A DNA stretch of 64,000 nt from Anthoceros angustus (lineage: Eukaryota > Streptophyta > Anthocerotopsida > Anthocerotales > Anthocerotaceae): contig MU008161.1 of NCBI GenBank assembly GCA_010909165.1, positions 1,798,001-1,862,000 of the forward strand. The letters run 5' to 3'. Shown one piece after another: positions 55,884 through 64,000 of the stretch (position 1 is its first letter; every line of letters begins with the position of its first letter). Both the position numbers and the translations under genes were made by a program. The notes under the pieces were generated by a model that searched no databases, was not told the DNA's origin, and saw only the letters and a program-made list of their open reading frames with translations.

Positions 55884-57661
55884 TCACGACTTATATGCCC
55901 ATCCGTGCTCATCGAGGTAGGCCTGCACAGCTTCTTTTATGGCCAGGTTTGGCACTATCTGGTCCTGATGTAACACTTCCCGTGTCAACGGGTCGAATCT
56001 GCCTAGCTGCAATTGGACCAGACCAATGATATTAGCAGTGTCACACAGAGTGACCACCTACAGAAACCACAATGGGAGACAAAAAATGTGCTCTTTGGTT
56101 TGCCGACAAAAAATATCGCAAAGAACAGCAAACCCACCTTTGACAGATGCTCCAACAAGGTTGCCCGCTCGTAGGTTACACCACTAGGAGTGATCACGGG
56201 GTCCCGGAAGGGTTCCATGGTAATTTGACAGCAAAGGTAGTCTGGCACTTCTCCTGGTTTATCTAAAGCCGCAGCTCTTTCAAAAACATCAGAAAGAGTG
56301 TTTAGGTGGCTTTCATACTCCTTCTCCCGAACTGACTTCCCCTCTTTGTTAACGTCCAGCCAATCCATTGCGGTTTTCTCTTTGATTTCAGTGCCACCGC
56401 TGTCTATATGGTCTTCACTGTCCCTAGAAACATGTTGTTCACTGGTGCGCTCAAATTCACGCTTGATGAGAAGCTCGCAAAACTTTCTGCAAAACAAAAC
56501 CCCCGGGGGAATCTTAGCAATCCACAAGCACGGAAGTGCACGAGAACAAGTGCCTTCTTGGGCAAGGAAAGTTTCCATATTGCACCTCCTGTTCTTACAT
56601 ATCATATTCAAAGCACGCAACATACTTTAGTGCCTTCTGATTCTCTGCCCGTTTATTTGCTGCATGGCGCCACCTTAAATATTTAGCATTAGCAAGATCG
56701 TGCCATATGTCCCCAACCATGTACGTAGGTCTGCCACCTCTCGTAAGCTCTAATGCCTGAACACCATGAACTATACCTGGTCAACAATTCAGCACCAAGA
56801 CAGTTTCGTTCATGGCATACAAGAAGTACGCGGGCTAGCATGTGCACTACCAGCAGGGACATGGGCTTACCCTCTCAAATTGCTTGACTGCTTCATCATA
56901 GTCTCTGGACTCGACTAGAGCAAGACCAAGATAGTAGTGTGCCTGTCCATGGTTTGAACACATGGAGGACCATCAAGCAGAGACCAAGATGCGCAGAGTT
57001 ATAACTCATGACACTAGTAGGTCGAAGCTGGTGCAAACTCCGCCATAGGCATACCTTCACAGAGTATTTGTCAAGCTCCAAAGCTCGGCCACAATCAGAT
57101 GCCACACGTTCCCAGTCACTGCAATTGGTCACAGAAATGCTCAGTCATCTCCCATGCTCTTCTGAAACTGACAAACAACCCAGGGACTTACTTCTTCTTT
57201 CTGTGACATATAGCTCGATTTGTCCAATAAACGGGGATGTCAGGGCACAGTGTTATTGCCTGCACAGAGAATATCTAGAATAAAATTCCAACCGAGGGCA
57301 AACCGTACGCTTAGCAAACCGACCGGGCATCCCCCAGTGAAACCCTAAATCAGTTGACAATAACCAGTCAACTGGCCATTCTCCGCACATTGGGAATTCA
57401 TCAAATCCAGCAGCAGAACGAAGCGCTTGGACCATGCCACCTGGCCCGATCACGAACCCGGCAGAAATCTGGTTGCAATCCCAAACCCGCTCAAACATAC
57501 AGAAGGACCACAAAGTATAACAACGAACTAGCGAAGGACAGCATCCCAACCTCGGTGTACGCCTCTATGGCAGCACTGAATTTCTCCTTCTTGAAGCAAG
57601 CATTTCCCCGCTCCTTGCATCGCTCCGCTTGTTCTAAAGTTGTGACAGCTCCTGTTGACAT
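55884..57661 (-). CDS. CHIP: CHIP-type U-box E3 ubiquitin ligase with TPR repeats
   Basis: Co-chaperone ligase that binds the EEVD tail of Hsp70/Hsp90 through TPRs and ubiquitinates clients with its U-box. Seven exons in transcript order: 57661-57551, 57259-57192, 57118-57055, 56942-56871, 56756-56626, 56486-56138, 56006-55884; frame is kept throughout, giving 305 residues. Three TPRs (about 10-115): LEQAERCKERGNACFKKEKF, AIEAYTEAITLCPDIPVYWT, NRAICHRKK, DWERVASDCGRALELDKYSV, AHYYLGLALVESRDYDEAVK. A helical linker follows (about 125-225, WRHAANKRAENQKALKKF, WLDVNKEGKSVREKEYESHL). The U-box (about 228-298) reads VPDYLCCQITMEPFRDPVIT, PSGVTYERATLLEHLSK, FDPLTREVLHQDQIVPNLAI, with the C-terminal end QAYLDEHGWAYKS. 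Length fits the family (about 280-305). The ATG at 57661 gives the normal N-terminus; an upstream in-frame reading begins at GTG. Confidence 0.94.
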
Positions 57662-59637
57662 GCCTTCCACCGCGGAGCTGAATGCCACCACCAGCCCGTC
57701 TCACTCAGATCCAAAGGTTGCGCTACTCCCCAATTCACAGCTGCCCGCACCCCACCACAGTTTACCCTTACTCAGATCGACCATTCCGCTTCCTCCAAGT
57801 TGTCTGATCCGACGCCCACTTCACCGACCATAAGGCCCCTAGCTGACGGAGAGCGACTAGTCAATTCTGCGCCAGCCCAACGCCCAACAACATGTTCCGA
57901 AGCAGCTTGGAAGTTTCGCTCTCGACTGGTGCGTCGTGCACCTGTTAGCTTCGCCGCAGTGCCAACCACAATTCTTAGAGTACAGCTCCACTACCTACAC
58001 CATTCTTCCCACACAACAGATAAGAACTAATAATGTTGTTGAATTTTACACCTCGTAATGGAGGAACAAAACCTGGTCTCCCTTATTGGCCTCGACCAAA
58101 GTACAGCTGTACATACGAGCCAATGAGACGGTATGTGAGTCAAATTGACGTTCTCATTGGTCTGCACACATGATAGATTATTAATCATTAATTAATGAGA
58201 ATTAATAATCCTTTGCACTTTCCTATGTGTGTCCAAATGGCTTAGGCCAAATGGACAGGAACGTCGTTATTAAGCAATCCTGAGCTTGGATCGGTACTTA
58301 GAATGGATGCCCTTGGTGCAAGTAGCTTAAGCATGGTACAAGTTGTCAAGTACAAGTCCCATGACGGAAATCCGTCCTTAGTGGACTTAAATAAAATTAT
58401 TCACTTAGATGGGGTGCTTAAAGGGAATGGATGCCCTTGGTGCAATAAGTGACTTTAGGTAGGGAGCTCAGTTGCTCCTCTTCATCTTGACCCCCTGGTC
58501 CACTTTGGTTATCCCCTCCTAGATGGGCTTTTCCCATCGTTTCTTCACCTCAATAAAATCTTCCCCTTGGTGTAAGTAGCTTAAGCACACCATGGTACAA
58601 ATTGTCAAGTACCAAGTCCCATGATGGAAATCCGTCCTGACTTAAATAAAATTCTTCTTCTTCTTCTATGAGTCTATTTTTCTTCTTTTCTTACCTTATC
58701 TTATGTGATATCTAAGATTAATTCATACATAATTAAAAATATTAATACTAAAAAACAACCTCCAAGGGCGAAGGGTGAATGGCGAAGGGCGAAGGCACAG
58801 ACGATGATGAAATGCCACGACTTGTCCTGGTAGAATGAGCGCAGGAATGATGGAAAAGACGTGTAAATCATGAACTTGAATGGCATGGGGAACGACCGAA
58901 AACGGCCACGACCGGCCACTGTATGTCATCGCTATTGTGGTTGCTGCTTAGGTGGCGGTCATTATTTGCGGGATGACCGCGATCAAAATATGGGCATGCG
59001 AATGTGAGTCCCAGCCGGGCCGTAATTTTCGGACCGAGTACCATGCGAACCCACCCTTAGTGGGGATAGAAGAAGAGGAGGAATTGGAAGAAAGAAGACT
59101 TGTATAGAAGGCTTTGGATAAACTTGAGGCGGGTGGTGCCATGAAGGTGGAACGGCGTCCGTAAGGAGGTAGCAGTGGTAAGTGGAGGTCCCACACACGC
59201 ACTGTCGAAGGCTTGCAATTTTGGGCCCAGCAAAGAAACAAGGAACTGGGAGCTGCTTCACTCAAGCTAGAGCAGAGGAGAACACACAAAGCAGGCCGTG
59301 CAGAGACCAGCGAAGCTAAGAAGAACGTTGCCTGCCCAGGGGATATGATGTGATGCACATGTGCTTTAAGCGAGTGCCAAATAGATCTGGCCGTCACCGC
59401 GAGCACGCTTTGTTTTCGGATCCCGCTACACAGAGCACGTGGCAAGCGTGAATTGTACGCGGCTTGATTGTACAGACTACTGAGGAAGCATGTGGACTGC
59501 GATCGGGTGCTGGCTCTGGAGTGGGTTCCAGTGTGGTTGAGGGAGTCTGAGATCAGGGGGGGACGTCATGGGTTTCTTGGCTGGGCTTGTACTCAGCGCG
59601 AACCGGTGGAGCTTCTGTGAGCGGGATCCTCGGGCAG
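57662..59637. other. Divergent intergenic region between CHIP and VAC14
   Basis: The first few hundred bases are probably the CHIP promoter and leader (minus strand); the last few hundred belong to VAC14. Between them lies AT-rich DNA with a dispersed duplication (58311-58660). Open frames at 58948-59445 and 59593-59946 have no recognised similarity. Confidence 0.5.
58311..58660 (+). repeat. Interrupted direct duplication of about 90 bp
   Basis: ccttggtg(c/t)aagtagcttaagca, tggtacaa(g/a)ttgtcaagtac and aagtcccatga(c/t)ggaaatccgtcc occur at about 58311-58400 and again at 58562-58650; a part (ggatgcccttggtgcaa) recurs at 58436. Copies differ by a few substitutions and short indels. Confidence 0.85.
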
Positions 59638-59645
59638 TATAAATA
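59638..59645 (+). promoter_or_regulatory. TATA box of VAC14
   Basis: TATAAATA 50 bp before the ATG at 59688, following a GC-rich stretch; a transcript start near 59670 would make that ATG the first one. Confidence 0.65.
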
Positions 59646-59687
59646 GGTCTCTTCTGTGGGCTGTGGTGGAAGGAGGCGGACGAGGAG

Positions 59688-62600
59688 ATGGCTGAGGCCG
59701 CAGCCCTCCTTCCTCCGTCAGTCCTGCGCAATCTGTCGGACAAGTTGTATGAAAAACGAAAGAACGCAGCTCTGGAGGTACATGCCGGATGACATGGGTG
59801 TACGGGAATTGTTGCGGCATGGTCTTATTCTGTCCTGCGCATGACTGGAGTGGCCGGAGTGTGGTCCATGAGCTGCCTGGCTTTTGAATTCTTGCCTTCC
59901 TGACGGCGAGCGTACGAGGTGGCCCATGGCACGTATCCCCTTCCATAGCATGTTGTTGCTGCGTTCAGTTGCCGGACATCAGCTGTGGCTGTGTATGCCA
60001 ACAGCCAGTTTCAACCAGGATGGAACCTACAGTCTCGATTGCTGTCATGCCAACCGTGGAACTTACTGGCATTTCCGGTCTGGCTTGATTTCTTGCTCTT
60101 AGCTGTGTTTTGCTGTCGTGGCTTTGTGCGTTGAACGACGTGGAACGACGTGATGTTGTGAGGACTTCAATATTCTTTGATGCTAATCCTTCGTTGCGGA
60201 TTGCAGGTTGAGGGAATCGTGAAAGCCTTCACCGCAGTAGGAGATCATGAAAAAGTTACTGGTGTGATTAGCATACTAAAGAAGGAATTTACAGACTCCT
60301 CGCAATCGAATCACAGAAAAGTATGTTCTGCCCCTTGACGAGAGGGATGAGATTCTGTGATTCATGCTTGATAGCCGTAGCCAACAATTCTTTTTAGGAT
60401 CTAAGGTGGCTTTTGGCTTCTTCTCCCGGAGCTACTGTTTATCTCCAATTGTGCTTTAAAAGTGTAGTTTCTTTTCCCAGGGTGGACTCATTGGACTTGC
60501 TGCTGCTACTGTTGGACTGGCATCAGAAGCTTCACAACACCTCAAGGTGAGGACTCCTATCCCTGTAACGTACTCTAGACCTGCGGTCAGCAGGCTTGCT
60601 CACAATCCCTACGTTACTTTTTTTGTTTTGTTTTCGATTTTGAGGGTCATAATACACTTTTTCCTGTCTGCAGCAAATTGTCCCTCTGGTCCTCAACGCT
60701 TTCACAGACCAAGATAGCCGTGTCCGATATTATGCTTGTGAGGCCCTTTACAACATAGCCAAGGTATGCTGGTTGTGGTTGAACTTCTCTGTTGCCGTCC
60801 GTTGGCCACAAATCATTTTTTGATGTCTCCTGTCATGCCTGCTGCCTCAGGTTACGCGAGGAGAAATCATTGAATTCTTCAACGACATCTTTGATGCATT
60901 GTCAAGGCTCTTTGCAGATTCTGATCCAAGTGTGCAGAATGCAGCACACTTGTTGGACCGTCTAGTAAAGGTACGCTGATCATTGACTGTTGAAGCAGTT
61001 TTGCTGCAATGAAATCCATGAAAAGAATAGTATCTTTCAGATGGTAGATCTGAAGCGTTTTCCTCTTGTGGGGATGTACAGGACATTGTCACCGAGAGTG
61101 ACCAGTTCAGGTCTGTCTAATTGCTTGTCAAAAATGTGGAATGAAGGTTTTGTACAGTGCGGTTAGGTTTTTGGTGTGCATTAAGCTGCATGTCAGGGTT
61201 TTGTTCCTTATTTTGCACCACTGCTGACTGAGCCAGGTCGTTAATAGGTCATCACTGAAATTTACGTCACAAGTCTGTTATGTAAAGGGCTTGCATAAGC
61301 TTTGGAAATTCCGTTTGCAGTATTGAGCATTTCATCCCCCTACTGAGGGAGCGCATGAATGTTCTGAGCCCGTATGTGCGGCAATTTCTAGTGGGATGGA
61401 TCACTGTTCTGGACAGTGTACCGGACATTGACATGCTCGGGTTCCTTCCTGACTTTCTTGATGGTATTCACACTCATTCAAAAATGTTTGCCTCATTTGC
61501 GAATGATCTAGGCATCCCTGGCGGGAACTGAGGCTCTTTTAAGTTGTTTGTTGCTTCTGTTAGTTTCTGTTCCTTGTGGTGACAAACTTCTTGCAATGCT
61601 GTAGGACTTTTCAACATGCTCAGTGATCCTGCCCATGAGATTCGACAGCAGGCAGATTCAGCGCTTTCAGAATTTCTGCAAGAAATAAGAAATGCCCCGG
61701 TAGCGTCATGCATATCCCACTTATATCATGTTCGGCTTGAGCTTAGATTTCTTTATTGATACTTACACCCTTATAGTCTGTAGACTATGGCCGCATGGCA
61801 GAAATCCTTGTGCAAAGGTCTGGCTCTCAAGACGAGTTCACAAGGCTTACTGCTATAACCTGGGTAAGTCTTTGTGGAAGGGACTATAATTAAGGTCTTC
61901 ATAGAATATACTGATATTAGGGGTCTCTTTATGCGGTGTTCTTTTCACATTACTTTGGATGTCAATTGAATCTAGATAAAACAGAAATAAATCTGGGAGG
62001 TTGCTCACACACTCTGTATCCAGGTGCACGAATTTGTTAAATTAGGAGGTGAGCAGCTTGTTCGATACTACTCAGATATTCTAGGAGCCATCCTACCCTG
62101 TATTTCAGACAAGGAGGAAAAGATACGAGCGGTAAGCTATTATAGCAAGCAAGATCATTGGAAAGCAGGGAATTATTCGTGTATACGGCAAAATCAATTC
62201 ATGCATATTGCCACTACACGTCATGTCGACCAATACGCCCCAGTTCTAAGGCTTTCAGGGGATTGCAGGTTGCAAAAGAAACAAATGATGAACTTCGGGC
62301 AATTAATGCTAATCCAGGGGATGGCTTTGACATGGCCTCCGTGCTGGCTGTTGCAAGGAGGTAACATGGTTCGTTTTGAAAGGCCAGTCCTTCAGTTTGT
62401 TTTCTCTGTTTATGGCGTTTGTCATACCCATGTTCCCAGTCCAGATTCGTAGTCGCATATTATCAAAACATGTAGGTAAGTTTTGAGTCCCACAGAGACC
62501 TTGGAAATTTACGTTTAACATGTACAGGGAGCTTGAAAGTGACTGGGAGTCAACAAGGCTTGAAGCACTGCGGTGGATTCATGTCCTGCTACAGAGAGAC

Positions 62601-64000
62601 AGGACTGAGGTGAGAAAGCTTGGTGTGATACCCCTTATCTTCACTCAAATTTTGTAGCTGCCTCTGGTTGTGCAGCTGCCTCAAGTTTGGAAGCTTTTCT
62701 CTTGTACATTCAGGTTCTATCCTTTCTTGATGATATATTTCCAGCACTATTCCGGTCACTGTCAGACACCTCAGATGAAGTAAGGCCACTATCATGTGCT
62801 TGCAAATATCCTTGCGGCGTGTTGTTGCCATCTGCTAACATTTGAGGTCATGCAACACAGGTTGTTCTACTAGTGCTGGAGGTACAGGCCGGCATAGCAC
62901 AGGACCCCCAGCACTTCCGCCATCTGATGGTCTTCTTGCTTCATAAATTCAACAATGAGCCAGCCTTGCTTGAAAAGTAGGTTTCTGTGCCTGCGCAGAT
63001 ATACTGGTCAGACAAGATCACATGACAAGTCGTTGCTGTGGGTTAAAGTTGCCTAGTTGTGTGACTCCCATATGGTGTGTGTAGACGAGGGATTCTGGCC
63101 ATCCGACGACTTTGTGTCCTTCTAGATGCAGAGAGAGTGTACAGAGAGGTTGCAACCATTCTAGAAGGAGAAGCAGATCTGGAATTCGCATCTGTGATGG
63201 TTCAGGTGCGAAAGTTATGCTTTTCTGCTGCTAATTTCATCAGAGGGTGAAGTTTTCGCCTTTGAGTTAGCATCTGTGCCCGCTGGTTGTGTTTGCTTGA
63301 AAAATTTCCGTCCTCTTTGGTGCATCAGGACACACTCATGTCAAAAGCAAGTCTGAGCCTGATTATGAAGTTCATTTTGGATTGGAGATGTGCTTGGAGT
63401 GTCCTAGTGACACACCACTCTGTCTTGTGAGTTGTTACTGGTGTGGTGGAACATCAGACTTGTAAAAATCTGGGGAGGATGGGGTATCGCTGGTGACGGG
63501 TTTGAGCCACGCGGCTAACTGGATATGTTATCCCACAGATTTGGTATCTGACATGGTAATAGGGAGCATGTCACATGTAAAAGAAATTGTAAAGGACCAC
63601 TCTGATGTTCATTGTGTGTCAGTCAAATGTGGGGAGAGTGTATGGGACTTTGGTAGTTTCTGGTTGGGTTATGTTTGGGTCATCTCAATTCTAAGATCCT
63701 TGGTGCCTTTCTGGGTTGTTTGCAGGCATTGAACTTGATCCTACTCACTGCCGTCGAGCTGGCAGATCTGCGCTCGTTGTTGAAACAGTCTCTCACAAAC
63801 TCAGATGGAAGGGATCTATTTGTTGCGCTGTATTCATCCTGGTGTCACTCTCCGATGGCTACTGTTAGTCTCTGCTTGCTTGCCCAGGTATTTATGACAC
63901 GTCACTGATATTGAAATTTTTGAAGGCTGTGCTTGGGGTTTCTGGATCTGACCTGTTTGTTTCTTGCAGGCTTATCAGCATGCCACGTCAGTTATCCAGT
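59688..64000 (+). CDS. VAC14: VAC14 homologue (PIKfyve/Fab1 complex scaffold), 3' end outside the window
   Basis: HEAT-repeat scaffold that holds the PI3P 5-kinase Fab1/PIKfyve and phosphatase Fig4 at the vacuole/endosome and controls PI(3,5)P2. Seventeen exons are visible: 59688-59777, 60207-60320, 60481-60546, 60674-60763, 60851-60970, 61082-61110, 61321-61463, 61605-61699, 61777-61863, 62024-62131, 62269-62360, 62528-62609, 62714-62779, 62861-62976, 63085-63205, 63726-63887, 63970 onward. The frame is kept through all junctions (about 537 residues). Highly conserved blocks are [132 protein letters not shown]. Plant VAC14 is about 700-740 residues, so the C-terminal Fig4-binding part lies to the right. 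The exon of only 29 bp (61082-61110) is notable; many introns are about 100 bp. Confidence 0.95.

Overview
The window is nuclear DNA of a land plant. It contains spliced protein genes with GT/AG introns of about 80-520 bp, TATA boxes, plant-only families (DUF573/GeBP factor, CRINKLY4-type receptor kinase, CPP/TSO1 factor, barwin PR-4, ankyrin-PGG protein, membrane-bound ascorbate peroxidase), and Copia and CACTA transposon remains. No organism can be named from sequence alone. The decayed PPR gene, built from near-uniform units of about 100 residues, and the general style of the proteins make me lean towards a seed-free lineage (moss, liverwort, lycophyte or fern), but this is an inference. 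The DNA is a mosaic of GC-rich gene blocks and AT-rich, repeat-filled spacers.

Layout. 0-2 kb: 3' part of a tail-anchored ascorbate peroxidase, then an intronless NAC-alpha gene. 4.5-5.2 kb: secreted PR-4/barwin gene. 9.6-10.8 kb: four-exon DUF4050-type gene. 13.1-15.1 kb: a very AT-rich EG45-like gene followed by a second PR-4 gene, so three secreted double-psi-beta-barrel proteins lie within 11 kb. 16.2-18.0 kb: intronless DUF573/GeBP-like factor. 18.6-21.0 kb (minus): CRINKLY4-like receptor kinase. 24.6-29.6 kb (minus): nine-exon CPP/TSO1-type factor of 1236 residues. 32-34.7 kb: decayed PPR gene. 35.4-37.7 kb: tandem and dispersed repeats. 39.8-42.6 kb: ankyrin protein with four C-terminal membrane segments. 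43.3-43.7 kb: 5' fragment of a cytochrome P450. 44.0-48.6 kb: dead Copia element. 50.0-51.5 kb: CACTA-type remains with one preserved end. 51.8-52.1 kb: probable LINE fragment. 54.2-55.1 kb (minus): RNase T2. 55.9-57.7 kb (minus): CHIP U-box ligase. 59.7 kb to the right edge: VAC14, open at its 3' end.

The genes do not form a pathway. They are ordinary, independently transcribed plant genes. Two loose themes are visible: secreted defence or wall proteins (two PR-4, one EG45-like, one RNase T2) and protein-quality functions (NAC-alpha, CHIP). I rebuilt exon structures by hand from frame, GT/AG sites and family similarity. Every multi-exon model given here keeps the reading frame across all its junctions. 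I see no convincing evidence for a wholly new system. The items most worth a second look are the AT-rich EG45-like gene next to PR-4, the HKD (not HRD) receptor kinase, the unit-repeat PPR relic, and the tandem repeat block at 36.5-37.2 kb.
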